Part shown: positions 9,848 through 18,473 of the stretch, one piece after another | How the letters are laid out: every line of letters begins with the position of its first letter | Numbering within the stretch: position 1 is the stretch's first letter | NCBI GenBank assembly: GCA_937877575.1 | Contig: CALFIZ010000055.1 | Span: 1 to 36,687 of the forward strand | Origin: an uncultured Marinilabiliales bacterium | GTDB lineage: Bacteria; Bacteroidota; Bacteroidia; Bacteroidales; BM520 | Length of the DNA stretch: 36,687 nt | Direction of reading: 5' to 3' | Made by a program: the position numbers and the translations under genes | Notes under the pieces: model-generated | Seen by the model: only the letters and a program-made list of their open reading frames with translations | Database searches by the model: none | What the model was told of the DNA's origin: nothing

Positions 9848-10021
9848 GAAAAAATAACGATATTGATTGAAATTTTGTTTATCTTAGCAATCTGTTCAAC
9901 AATTGGAAGAACTAATTGGAAGTATCGAAAATAAAATGATGTTTAGTGCGTTTATAATATTGATACTTAGGTGGATTCAATTATTGGGTTAATTATGGCA
10001 TCGTTTAACACTTGTATGATT

Positions 10022-12301
10022 ATGAAAAGGATATTGCTATTCATCGCGGGTTTTGTTCTGGCTTTCAGCGGATTCGGACAGACGGTGGGTTTGGTTCTCA
10101 GCGGTGGCGGTGCCAAAGGCATGGCGCATATCGGAGTCATCAGGGCTCTTGAAGAATATGAGATACCTATCGACTATGTGGCAGGCACTTCAGCCGGTGC
10201 CATAGTGGGCGCACTGTATGCTTCCGGCTATACCGTTGAGGAGATGATTTCGATATTCGAGTCCGGTGTCATGGAGAAATATCTCAAATCGAAGGCAACC
10301 TACAATTCCGGCTATCTCACCAAGGAACTTCCCGACGATGCCGCATGGTTGAATTTCAAATTCGACATTGACACTGCTTTTTCATTCGACATTATCCGTC
10401 CGAGCCTCATGCTTTCCAATGATATCGATTTTGGCATGCTGCAGTTCTTTACCCAGGCAACGACTGCATGCGGCGGCGATTTCGACAGCCTTATGATTCC
10501 TTTCAGATGCGTTGCCTCCTCGGTCAACGACAACACAGCCTACATATTTCGTGAAGGCAAGGTGGAGACGGCTGTCCGTGCTTCAATGTCTTTCCCGTTT
10601 GTTTTTGCACCGGTGCGATACAAGGATATGGTTCTGCTCGACGGCGGCATGTACGACAATTTCCCGTCAGGTGTGCTGAATGACGACTTCAAGCCGGATG
10701 TAATCATCGGATGCAGTGTGGCTTCCAACTTCGACCCGGCCACGGAAGATGACATCATATCCGTGGTGGAAAACGTGTTTATGGTTAATGTTGACAGAAC
10801 TTTGCCTAACGACGGAGTTCTTATAACCCCCAATGTGCATGATGTGAGTCTTCTTGATTTCAGCAATGTCGAGAGAATTGCCGACAGCGGCTATTGGGCT
10901 TGCCTCGAACAGATTCAGGCCATTCTTGACAAGGTGAACAGAAAGGTCACTGCCGAGGAACGCCAGGAAAAACGCAATGAGTTCAATTACAGGAAACCGC
11001 CTCTGTTTTTCGATCAGGTTGTGGCCGACAATCTTGACTATTTGCAACGGGATTATGTTGAGGTTATGGTAAGCAGAAAACAGAAGTTGCTTTCGGCCAG
11101 TGAAATTCTGGACAATTATTCGGTTCTCCTTACCGACGACATGATTGCCAAAGTCACCCCTGATGCTGTATATAACGCTAATTCAGGATATTACGATCTT
11201 CATCTGAAAATCAGGAAAAACAAAACCTTTCAGGTGGGACTCGGTGGCAATATGTCAATCGGCGGTCCGAGCGACGGATATGTCGCCTTCATTGCAAGAG
11301 GTTTCAGCAATTTTTCATGGAATGCAATTGCAAAAACCCATTTCGGCACTTTTTATAAGGCTTTTGACATCGGCATCCGCATAGACTATCCTTCCGCAAA
11401 ACTCCTTTACGGATTATTCAACATAGGTATAAACAACAAGGATTACAGGGGGACTTCCTTTAATCTCTATAACAATAAAAACGCAAATTATATCATCCAG
11501 AATGAATTTCATGTGCTGATGCAGACCGGCATATCCATCGACCGGCGTTCCGATATCTCTCTTATCGGAGGCTATTTCAGCACTACCGATGATTATTACA
11601 ATACAATAGCATTTTCAAGTGAAGACAAATCCGATGAGGATATTTTCAGCGCAGGAATTATAGGAGCAAGACTTGTCAACAATACGCTGAATGACAGATA
11701 CTTCCCTACGGAAGGCAGGAAGATTTCCCTTCAGTTTAATGCTATTGTTGGCCAGGAGACATACAGGGCAGGGACAACATCCCTTTACAATTCTTTTGAC
11801 AGGCAGAAACGCGACTGGCTGAGACTGAAGGTTTCTTATGATGAATATTACAAATTCTCCAACCTGTTTACATTGGGTGCCAAGGTGCAGGGTGAACTTT
11901 CGGACCAGCAATTATGGGTCAATTACCAGACGTCAATTCTTCATGCAGGCGCCTTCGAACCTTTCGATGACGCCAAACTGAGGTTCATGGAGGAAAACCG
12001 TGCCTACAACTATCTCGCCGCAGGCGTGAAGGTTATATTCTCACTTCCGATGAATCTGATGGTTGAAGGTAGCGGCTATATCTTTTCACCGTTTTTCAAT
12101 ATCACTGAAGGACCCGACCAGACAGTCTCTTTCGGACCTTTCTTCAGAAGATTCAGCGCCATGGCCAATGCAAGAATAGTCTTTAAGAATAATAATGCCC
12201 CTATCAGCCTGAATTTCAGCGTGTATGACAACAGGACCACACCTTTTGCCATTACTTTCAATATAGGATATATCCTATTCAACAAATATGCTCTTGATTA
12301 G
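10022..12301 (+). CDS. Patatin-like phospholipase with C-terminal outer-membrane barrel (PlpD/Omp85-like)
   Basis: The start chosen is the ATG at 10022, which gives 759 residues beginning with a signal peptide (MKRILLFIAGFVLAFSGFGQ). The frame is open further upstream, but those residues do not look like a leader. The patatin catalytic domain follows directly: oxyanion loop SGGGAKGMAHIG (27-38), nucleophile S57 in GTSAG, and catalytic Asp D207 in LLDGGMYDNFP. After about residue 320 comes one POTRA-like segment, then a barrel-like region of alternating aromatic and hydrophobic strands to the end (FNIGYILFNKYALD). This layout matches type Vd autotransporters such as Pseudomonas PlpD and their Bacteroidota relatives. 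In those, a lipase rides on an Omp85-family barrel. The expected activity is phospholipid acyl hydrolysis, at the surface or after release. It is transcribed divergently from thiL, and no clear -7 element is seen in the roughly 200-nt gap. Confidence 0.88.
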   Translation: MKRILLFIAGFVLAFSGFGQTVGLVLSGGGAKGMAHIGVIRALEEYEIPIDYVAGTSAGAIVGALYASGYTVEEMISIFESGVMEKYLKSKATYNSGYLTKELPDDAAWLNFKFDIDTAFSFDIIRPSLMLSNDIDFGMLQFFTQATTACGGDFDSLMIPFRCVASSVNDNTAYIFREGKVETAVRASMSFPFVFAPVRYKDMVLLDGGMYDNFPSGVLNDDFKPDVIIGCSVASNFDPATEDDIISVVENVFMVNVDRTLPNDGVLITPNVHDVSLLDFSNVERIADSGYWACLEQIQAILDKVNRKVTAEERQEKRNEFNYRKPPLFFDQVVADNLDYLQRDYVEVMVSRKQKLLSASEILDNYSVLLTDDMIAKVTPDAVYNANSGYYDLHLKIRKNKTFQVGLGGNMSIGGPSDGYVAFIARGFSNFSWNAIAKTHFGTFYKAFDIGIRIDYPSAKLLYGLFNIGINNKDYRGTSFNLYNNKNANYIIQNEFHVLMQTGISIDRRSDISLIGGYFSTTDDYYNTIAFSSEDKSDEDIFSAGIIGARLVNNTLNDRYFPTEGRKISLQFNAIVGQETYRAGTTSLYNSFDRQKRDWLRLKVSYDEYYKFSNLFTLGAKVQGELSDQQLWVNYQTSILHAGAFEPFDDAKLRFMEENRAYNYLAAGVKVIFSLPMNLMVEGSGYIFSPFFNITEGPDQTVSFGPFFRRFSAMANARIVFKNNNAPISLNFSVYDNRTTPFAITFNIGYILFNKYALD

Positions 12302-12346
12302 AGCAGACATGCTACTGATTAGTGCGTGTATTTATTTTGTTTAAGA

Positions 12347-12379
12347 TTGACTTCTATTCTGAAAAAAACTATATATTTG
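12347..12379 (+). promoter_or_regulatory. Bacteroidota promoter for the DUF349 gene
   Basis: TATATTTG (12372-12379) matches TAnnTTTG, and a TTG (12347-12349) lies 22 nt upstream as a possible -33 element. The leader to the ATG at 12472 would be about 85 nt, unusually long for this window. No recognisable riboswitch or ORF is seen in it. Confidence 0.6.
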
Positions 12380-12471
12380 CAGATTATTTGAAAATTTTTA
12401 ACTGTTACTTTCGTTACATGTCAAAGTGTATCGAAACTATTCTAATCTGTAATCTTTAAAACAGAAAAACT

Positions 12472-14406
12472 ATGAACGAGAATGAACTTTCACCTGTAGA
12501 AAATCAGGAACTCACCACATCTCCTGCACAGGATGGTGTTGAACAAAATGTACAAGAACCCCAGGTATCAGTAACTGAACCTGAAGCAACAGAACATACT
12601 GCTGAAGAGGACAAGGTTGCCGAAGAAACACAAGCTATTGAAGATGAGCAGTTTGTCAGTGAAATCGAAATGATTGACTGTACAGCTCTTTCAAGAGAGG
12701 AACTTATCGAGAAACTTTCGGAATTACTTCAGAATGACGACATTGAAGCTATCAAGGCCAATGTTGCCGCCATCAAAGTTGCTTTTCATGAAAAAACAAG
12801 AGAAGAGAGAAAAGAAACCGCAACTGATGAGACTTCTGAACCGAATGAGGATGAAGAAAAAGCGGCAATTCCGGAAGTCGCAGACCCATTGGAGGAAAAA
12901 TTCAATGAAGTCTTCAATATTTACCGCCAGAAACGTGCTAAATATCTCGAACAACTTGAGGAACAAAAGAAAGTTAATCTCGTTGAAAAGCAACAGATAC
13001 TTGAACAGATGAAGGAACTCGTCAATTCAGACGAAACTCTGAAGACAACATACGACCAGTTCAGAGCTTTACAGGAAAAATGGAAAAGCATCGGTATAGT
13101 TCCTAAAAATGAAGCTAACAACCTTTGGCAGAACTACCATTTCCTCGTAGAGAAATTCTTCGATAAGGTTAGAATCAACAGGGAGTTACGTGATCTTGAC
13201 TATCAGAAGAACCTCGAAGCTAAGATAGCCCTCTGCGAAAAAACCGAAGAACTGCTTATTGAAAAATCAACCAAGAAGGCTTTTACAAAATTACAGGAAT
13301 ATCGTGAGGAATGGAAACAGATTGGTCCTGTCCCTTCTGACAAGAGAGACGAACTTTGGGAGAGATTCAAAACGGCTGCCGATAAGATTAACGCCCAACG
13401 CAAAGAACAATACCAGGCCATGAAGGAACAGCAGGACAACAACTATGCTGCAAAACTCGCCTTGGTTGAGCAATCTGAGAAACTTCTCGAAACGACTCCT
13501 ACCACATTGGCTGAATGGCAGTCGGTAAGCGACCAGCTCAACGAAATATTCAAAATGTGGAAGACCATAGGTCCTGCTGCCAAAGTTCAGAATGATGAAA
13601 TCTGGAACAAGTTCAAACCTATGCTCGACAGTTTCTTCGCACAAAAGAAAGAATATTTCGACCAACTGAAGAGCCAGTTTCAGAACAATTATAACATGAA
13701 ACTTGACCTCTGCACTCAGGCGGAGGCCGTCAAGGATAGTGATGACTGGGCTGCTGCAACACAAACACTCATCAACCTTCAGAAAGAATGGAAGACCATA
13801 GGCCCGACGCCTAAGAAACAGTCGGAGAAGATATGGAAACGTTTCAGGGCAGCCTGCGATGAGTTCTTTGAAAGAAAGGAAAAATTCTATTCCAGCATCA
13901 ATGAAGTCAATGAGGAGAACATGAAGAAAAAACAGGCGCTCATAGAAGAAATCAAGAATTTCACGATTGACGAGACCGATGTTCAGGGCAGCCTTGCTGA
14001 ACTCAAGAAACTTCAAAGACAATGGATGGAAATAGGTCACGTCCCTAAGAAAGACAAAGATGCCATCCAGCAGGAATACCGTACTGCCATCAATGAAAAG
14101 TTCGACAAACTGAAAAGTGTCGGCGCTGATATAGCCAACTATAATTTCAGAACAAAAATCGAACAGTATAAGGAAAACCCTAATGGTAGCCAGCTTATCA
14201 ATAAAGAACGCAACTCCTTGATTAACAGGATTCAGACAATGAAAGAGGATGTTGCCCTCTGGGAAAATAACATTGGTTTCCTCTCCAATTCCAAGAACTC
14301 CACCATACTGAAGGATGAGTTCGAAAGGAAGATTGAGAAGACAAAACAGGAAATAGCCCTTTTGGAAGCTAAAGTTAAATATCTTGATGAAGGCGGCAAC
14401 CAATAA
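12472..14406 (+). CDS. DUF349 domain-containing coiled protein
   Basis: A 644-residue cytoplasmic protein. Residues 1-60 are acidic and low complexity (many Glu, Gln and Thr). The rest is alpha-helical with five DUF349 repeats, each marked by a W-x-x-I-G-x-x-P-like core: EKWKSIGIVP (W204), EEWKQIGPVP (W281), KMWKTIGPAA (W363), KEWKTIGPTP (W440) and RQWMEIGHVP (W518). The spacing is 77-82 residues. The C-terminus is a charged coiled coil (KTKQEIALLEAKVKYL). DUF349 proteins are widespread in Bacteroidota and Actinobacteria and their function is not established. The third repeat has lost the final proline (GPAA). The next gene starts inside its last 20 bases, so the two are coupled. No signal peptide is seen. 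Confidence 0.9.
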   Translation: MNENELSPVENQELTTSPAQDGVEQNVQEPQVSVTEPEATEHTAEEDKVAEETQAIEDEQFVSEIEMIDCTALSREELIEKLSELLQNDDIEAIKANVAAIKVAFHEKTREERKETATDETSEPNEDEEKAAIPEVADPLEEKFNEVFNIYRQKRAKYLEQLEEQKKVNLVEKQQILEQMKELVNSDETLKTTYDQFRALQEKWKSIGIVPKNEANNLWQNYHFLVEKFFDKVRINRELRDLDYQKNLEAKIALCEKTEELLIEKSTKKAFTKLQEYREEWKQIGPVPSDKRDELWERFKTAADKINAQRKEQYQAMKEQQDNNYAAKLALVEQSEKLLETTPTTLAEWQSVSDQLNEIFKMWKTIGPAAKVQNDEIWNKFKPMLDSFFAQKKEYFDQLKSQFQNNYNMKLDLCTQAEAVKDSDDWAAATQTLINLQKEWKTIGPTPKKQSEKIWKRFRAACDEFFERKEKFYSSINEVNEENMKKKQALIEEIKNFTIDETDVQGSLAELKKLQRQWMEIGHVPKKDKDAIQQEYRTAINEKFDKLKSVGADIANYNFRTKIEQYKENPNGSQLINKERNSLINRIQTMKEDVALWENNIGFLSNSKNSTILKDEFERKIEKTKQEIALLEAKVKYLDEGGNQ

Positions 14407-16432
14407 GATATATTGTGTTTTTTTTGTAATCGTTTTGTTACACCTGGGATTTCCTCTTAAATCCCAGGTGTTTCAAAATGACACCATTCGATTGTGCCAT
14501 GCCGACAGCGTTCTTCTGGAAGCAGGTGGCGGCTATGAGTCCTACCTCTGGAATACTGCCGGAACCACACCGTCAATATATGCAAAATACAGCGGTCTGT
14601 TTCAAGTTGAGGTCAGCTCCGGCCAGGGAAATGTCATACGGGATTCCGTGTATGTAAGTCTTGGTCAGCCTGAATTGGCATTCCACGACACCTTGGCTTG
14701 CTATGACTCCGATTTGGAATTATATGTCGAACATACCGAACCGGTCACACTTGCAGGTTATTACCCTTTTACGGGTGATTCCTATTCTGCCGGTAATTTC
14801 TTGGATTACAGCGGTTATGGCAACAATATCATCCCGTTTACCTCGGTAAGGTTCATGAATGGCCGTGAAAGCGGTACCGATGCTGTACAGTTGCAGAATT
14901 CCTCATTTTTCATATATGGCAACGATACCAATTACTTCTCAAAGGCGTTCACAATTCACTGCTGGCTTTGCCCTGATTCCGCATACGGGGCGAATGGCGG
15001 CAGCGACAGCACTTATTATATTTTCAACCATTGGAATTCATTCACTAAGGACAATGACAAAAGTTCGTTCGCATTAGTTGTCAACAATGAAGGACAATTG
15101 TCGTTCATGACATCCGACGGCATTGATATGCAGTCATTTAGCGTAACAGATTCCCTTTGTTATCTGGAGTGTTCCAAATGGACTATGGTGGATGTCGTCT
15201 GCTCAATGAACAGACTGATGATTTATATTGATAACCGGAAGGTCGTCGATGACCCTATACATGTGTTCCCGCAAAAACTTGAATCGGCTTCCAACCTTTA
15301 TTATGTAGGCAGTTCGCCGGCTCCTTCATACAATCATAACTATAACGGCGGAATAGCTGATTTGCGACTGTATATCAGCGATTTAACTGATTCGGAACTG
15401 TATAATCTATATACAATCAACAAAACCTACAATTACGAATATGACTGGAGTAGGGAGAATGTCCCGCTCAATGAATACGATAGGGTGATTACCGTCCATC
15501 CGACGGATTCCACAGGTGAGTACTATAAGGTGGATATATCGGATGAGATGGCGGTATGGCATGATGAAAGATGCCCTGATTCGGTTTTCGTAAGGGCTTA
15601 TCCGGAGATTGTGATTGAAATGAATCAGATAAGCATTGGCTGTCCCGAAACCAGCGAAGGCGGATTTATAGTCAATGTTAGCGGTGGTGTGCCAAAATCC
15701 GACACATCAAATGTCGCCACAAAATATGACATCACCTGGCCTAAAGGGTATCCTCATGTCGATTCCCTCGGATGGGTATCGCATCTTCCTGAAGGAACCT
15801 TCACCATAACGGCAACCGATTCCGTAGGGTGCGAGTTTTCACAGACTATTGACATAGAAGTGCATCCTGCCATCAATGACTCCATAATAGTCGAGCCGTC
15901 AGTTATTTACCGTCAGAAACCGCAGGCCAAATTCAAAGTGAATTTCAATTCGGATTGCTACATTGAAAGTTATTATTGGGATTTGGGTGATGGTACGATT
16001 TCCACGGAACCTGAAGTGGAGCACAATTATGGCAATATAGCCGATGATGTCAGTTCATTTGTCATCCTAAACGTTCTGGTCGATGAGTACGGATGCGTTG
16101 ATTCCACTACCGTCACACTTGAGGTCAGGGATGCAGAACTTGTCATCCCTAACGTCTTCACACCTAACGGCGACGGAGTGAATGAAACTTTCAAAGTTAC
16201 TGTCGCCAATGATGAAGGCACTATGCTTTCGGATATTTTTGAAAGCAATACCCTTACCGTATATAACCGTCAGGGCAGGATAGTTTATCAGAAACAGAAC
16301 TATGAATCGGAAGAGTTTGACGGCAAAGGACTTTCCGACGGTGTGTATTTCTATGTGCTGGTTTGCAGAGGCCAGATTAAAACCGAGACGTACAGAGGCT
16401 ACGTGCATATTTTCACGGGAACGCAGGAATAG
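14387..16432 (+). CDS. Secreted LamG/PKD protein with T9SS type B sorting domain
   Basis: The ATG at 14387 (preceded by an in-frame TTG) gives 681 residues starting with a signal peptide (residues 1-26, ending LKSQ), and the gene overlaps the DUF349 gene by 20 nt. Domains in order: a LamG/concanavalin-like lectin fold (about 122-340, with LAGYYPFTGD, LMIYIDNRKV and GGIADLRLYI), an SprB-like repeat (about 424-491, FTITATDSVGCEFS), a PKD domain (about 514-577, YWDLGDGTIS and YGCVDSTTVTL), and a T9SS type B C-terminal domain (from about 586, IPNVFTPNGDGVNE, ending YRGYVHIF). It is expected to leave the cell through SprA and stay at the surface as an adhesin-like protein. The ligand is unknown. 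A perfect hairpin lies within its signal-peptide codons. Confidence 0.88.
   Translation: MKAATNKIYCVFFVIVLLHLGFPLKSQVFQNDTIRLCHADSVLLEAGGGYESYLWNTAGTTPSIYAKYSGLFQVEVSSGQGNVIRDSVYVSLGQPELAFHDTLACYDSDLELYVEHTEPVTLAGYYPFTGDSYSAGNFLDYSGYGNNIIPFTSVRFMNGRESGTDAVQLQNSSFFIYGNDTNYFSKAFTIHCWLCPDSAYGANGGSDSTYYIFNHWNSFTKDNDKSSFALVVNNEGQLSFMTSDGIDMQSFSVTDSLCYLECSKWTMVDVVCSMNRLMIYIDNRKVVDDPIHVFPQKLESASNLYYVGSSPAPSYNHNYNGGIADLRLYISDLTDSELYNLYTINKTYNYEYDWSRENVPLNEYDRVITVHPTDSTGEYYKVDISDEMAVWHDERCPDSVFVRAYPEIVIEMNQISIGCPETSEGGFIVNVSGGVPKSDTSNVATKYDITWPKGYPHVDSLGWVSHLPEGTFTITATDSVGCEFSQTIDIEVHPAINDSIIVEPSVIYRQKPQAKFKVNFNSDCYIESYYWDLGDGTISTEPEVEHNYGNIADDVSSFVILNVLVDEYGCVDSTTVTLEVRDAELVIPNVFTPNGDGVNETFKVTVANDEGTMLSDIFESNTLTVYNRQGRIVYQKQNYESEEFDGKGLSDGVYFYVLVCRGQIKTETYRGYVHIFTGTQE
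14440..14471 (+). repeat. Perfect 13-bp inverted repeat (hairpin) inside signal-peptide codons
   Basis: ACACCTGGGATTT (14440-14452) and AAATCCCAGGTGT (14459-14471) pair perfectly around the 6-nt loop CCTCTT. The structure starts 34 nt after the DUF349 stop codon and 53 nt into the T9SS cargo gene, over the codons for HLGFPLKSQV. It is not followed by a proper T-tract (GTGTTTCAAAATG), so it is not a standard terminator. It may act as an attenuator or as a 3' stabilising hairpin for the DUF349 transcript. Confidence 0.8.
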
Positions 16433-16471
16433 CATGTACCTGTTATTTAAATCTAATCCCAAGGTATTCTG

Positions 16472-16729
16472 ATGGAAAAGAGAATAGGAACAGTGTTAAT
16501 ACAGATTGAGAATCGTGAAAACGTTGCACTGCTTAACGATATCATCTCCAGACATTCTCAAATCATTATCGGTCGGCAGGGGCTGCCACGAAGCAATGGT
16601 AAAAATATTATTTCCCTTATTTTAGAAGGTACTACGGACGAAATCGGTGCTCTTACAGGACAACTCGGGCGTCTGCAGGGAATTGTTGCCAGGTCGGTAG
16701 TGCTGAAAAATAAGGAAGACGGACAGTAA
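16472..16729 (+). CDS. TM1266-type iron-only hydrogenase system putative regulator
   Basis: An 85-residue protein with the ferredoxin-like, ACT/NikR-C-type fold of the TM1266 family: an N-terminal strand RIGTVLIQIENRENVALLNDIIS, then HSQIIIGRQGLPR, then IISLILEGTTDEIGALTGQLGRL, and a last strand GIVARSVVL. In other genomes this family sits beside the [FeFe]-hydrogenase maturases HydE, HydF and HydG, and it is named as a putative regulator or small-molecule sensor without direct proof. None of these neighbours is in the window. It has no DNA-binding domain of its own. It starts 39 nt after the T9SS cargo gene and ends 8 nt before the convergent glucosaminidase gene. Confidence 0.82.
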   Translation: MEKRIGTVLIQIENRENVALLNDIISRHSQIIIGRQGLPRSNGKNIISLILEGTTDEIGALTGQLGRLQGIVARSVVLKNKEDGQ

Positions 16730-16737
16730 ACCTGCTT

Positions 16738-17769
16738 TTACCGCAATCTGATAATCTGTCCGACCCGTAATGGTTGGTTTATGCTGCTGACTTGTGGATT
16801 TTCCTTAATTAACTTTTTGATTTTCACCGCATAACACTGCGAAATGCTCCATAGAGTCTCATCCGGATATACCACTCTGTGCTGTTTTTCCTTTGCTCGT
16901 TTGTTTTTATAGTCGAGATATATGATGTCTTCATACTCAACTTCGGCTTTGCGTGGCAAATCGTTGTATTTCAGAAGTCTGCGTTTTGACATCTTCATGG
17001 ATTTTGCAATATCGGCCAAGGTTTCACCCTTCTCAACGAATGTGCAGGAGATGCCTTTGTAAGCGTATATGCCCCTGTTGGAATAGAGTTCTATGAATAT
17101 GGCTTCATTCATGCAGTCGCAGGTGCCCGGCGAAAAATGCAGGAACTTGCTGTTGTTGAATATTTCATCATTGTCGTGCTCGTATTCAATCTCCTTTTTG
17201 ACCTTGCTTGAGATGTGTGGGGTAATGTTCTGAAGTTCTTCTTCTGTGATAAGTCCCATGACGTATTCGTCATATTTGTAGAGCTGGTAGTTTTCTATCA
17301 GTTCTATCAGGCGTTCCGGGTATTTGGGATTTGTTGCGTAACCGGCTTTTTTCAGTCCATACGCCCACCCTTTGTAATCGAGGATGTCAAGTGTGAACAA
17401 GTTTTTGTATCTGTCGCGCGTGGTCAGAAAGATGGAATGGTCTTCGTATGATTCTTCTGCATTTTTGTATTTTCTGAAACATTCGTGTTTGGCGTCATCA
17501 TCGTGGTATATCCTCTTGCCGGTCCATTCGTGGCATTTTATGCCGAAATGGTTGTTGCCTTTGGTTGCCAAAACGCTTTTCCCGCTTGCTGATTCAAAGA
17601 TTCCCTGTGCCAGTGTTATGCTTGCCGGAATTTTGTATTGAACCATCTGGTGCATGGCAATGTCATGGTATTTTTTGATGTATGCTTCTTTGTCGGGATC
17701 TTTTCCCTGTGATGACAATATGAATGTGCTTAATAAAAGCAGAGTTGACAACAAAAGACGTTTCGACAT
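16738..17769 (-). CDS. GH73-type glucosaminidase with two LysM domains
   Basis: A 343-residue exported peptidoglycan hydrolase. A signal peptide (about residues 1-22) is followed by a FlgJ-like beta-N-acetylglucosaminidase domain (about 28-175) with the family signature SITLAQGIFESASG, where E59 is the likely catalytic acid, then NNHFGIKC and, further on, KKAGYATNPKYPERLIELIE. After a linker come two LysM repeats: FVEKGETLADIAKSMKMS (about 240-285) and VVYPDETLWSISQCYAVK (about 295-343, ending VGQIIRL). It should cut the glycan strand of peptidoglycan during growth or division. Its ATG at 17769 is divergent from rsmG, and a TAATTTTG element at 17812-17819 may serve it. This architecture is common in Bacteroidota. 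Confidence 0.9.
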   Translation of the reverse strand: MSKRLLLSTLLLLSTFILSSQGKDPDKEAYIKKYHDIAMHQMVQYKIPASITLAQGIFESASGKSVLATKGNNHFGIKCHEWTGKRIYHDDDAKHECFRKYKNAEESYEDHSIFLTTRDRYKNLFTLDILDYKGWAYGLKKAGYATNPKYPERLIELIENYQLYKYDEYVMGLITEEELQNITPHISSKVKKEIEYEHDNDEIFNNSKFLHFSPGTCDCMNEAIFIELYSNRGIYAYKGISCTFVEKGETLADIAKSMKMSKRRLLKYNDLPRKAEVEYEDIIYLDYKNKRAKEKQHRVVYPDETLWSISQCYAVKIKKLIKENPQVSSINQPLRVGQIIRLR

Positions 17770-17811
17770 GATACCTGTTTGTTATTAGACTTTATAAGTG
17801 TTACCAAATCA

Positions 17812-17819
17812 CAAAATTA
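17812..17819 (-). promoter_or_regulatory. Possible -7 element for the glucosaminidase gene
   Basis: On the - strand this reads TAATTTTG, matching TAnnTTTG, and it ends 42 nt before the ATG at 17769. The region is A/T-rich, so a chance match is possible. Confidence 0.4.
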
Positions 17820-17830
17820 ATTATTTTTAT

Positions 17831-17838
17831 TACTTTTG
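17831..17838 (+). promoter_or_regulatory. -7 element for rsmG
   Basis: TACTTTTG matches TAnnTTTG and ends only 13 nt before the rsmG ATG at 17852, predicting a leader of 10 nt or less. It excludes the longer reading frame that begins at 17798. Confidence 0.55.
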
Positions 17839-17851
17839 TAAAAAATCTTAC

Positions 17852-18472
17852 ATGAACATTATCAACAAGTATTTCCCCAACCTTACTGGCCTGCAAAAGC
17901 AGCAGTATGAACATCTTGAAGAACTTTACAGGTCTTGGAACACTGCCATCAACGTTATATCCCGCAAAGATATAGACAACCTTGAGGAACGTCATATTCT
18001 CCACAGCCTCAGTATTGCCAAGATAATAAGTTTTACCGATGACACCAATATCATTGATGTGGGAACCGGTGGAGGACTTCCAGGAATCCCTCTCGCAATC
18101 ATGTTTCCCAAGGTGAAATTCCTTCTTGTGGATTCGATAGGGAAGAAGATTAAGGTGGCACAGTCGGTTGCTGATGAACTTCAACTTGACAATGTTACGG
18201 CCGTCAAAAGCAGGATTGAGGATGTTTGTGGTGAATTCGACTTCGCCGTTTCGCGCGGTATGACCACTTTCCCTGAGTTTATGCGGCTCATTGACGGAAA
18301 GATTTCACATAACAATAAAAATCAGCTTCCTAATGGTGTCATATACCTCAAGGGGGGCGATTACCAGAAGGAGTTGAACCGAATCGACAATAATTACCGC
18401 ATTTTTAAAATCAGCGATTTCTTTGGCGAGGAGTTCTTTACGACAAAGGAAATTGTATGGATAAAGGCATAA
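17852..18472 (+). CDS. rsmG: 16S rRNA (guanine527-N7)-methyltransferase RsmG
   Basis: RsmG methylates N7 of G527 in the 530 loop of 16S rRNA using S-adenosylmethionine. The sequence has the family N-terminus (LEELYRSWNTAINVISRKDI, then ERHILHSLSIAK) and the SAM-binding motif IIDVGTGGGLPGIPLAIMFP, followed by FLLVDSIGKKIKV and the AVSRGM motif. The ATG at 17852 gives 206 residues, the family's normal length. The frame is open from 17798, but those codons precede the -7 element. The GH89 gene starts 1 nt after its stop, so the two are cotranscribed although functionally unrelated. Confidence 0.95.
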   Translation: MNIINKYFPNLTGLQKQQYEHLEELYRSWNTAINVISRKDIDNLEERHILHSLSIAKIISFTDDTNIIDVGTGGGLPGIPLAIMFPKVKFLLVDSIGKKIKVAQSVADELQLDNVTAVKSRIEDVCGEFDFAVSRGMTTFPEFMRLIDGKISHNNKNQLPNGVIYLKGGDYQKELNRIDNNYRIFKISDFFGEEFFTTKEIVWIKA

Positions 18473-18473
18473 T

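Noticed and set aside
9819..10021. Possible TPP riboswitch near thiL
   Set aside because: The thiL leader is about 15-17 nt, too short, and no conserved thi-box sequence was seen in the gap.
12295..12330. Weak inverted repeats after the patatin gene as a terminator
   Set aside because: Stems are only 3-4 bp and no T-tract follows.
13291..14403. A 370-residue open frame antisense to the DUF349 gene
   Set aside because: The + strand frame has five clear DUF349 repeats, and the antisense translation is low-complexity Phe/Leu-rich, as expected from the complement of a Lys/Glu-rich gene.
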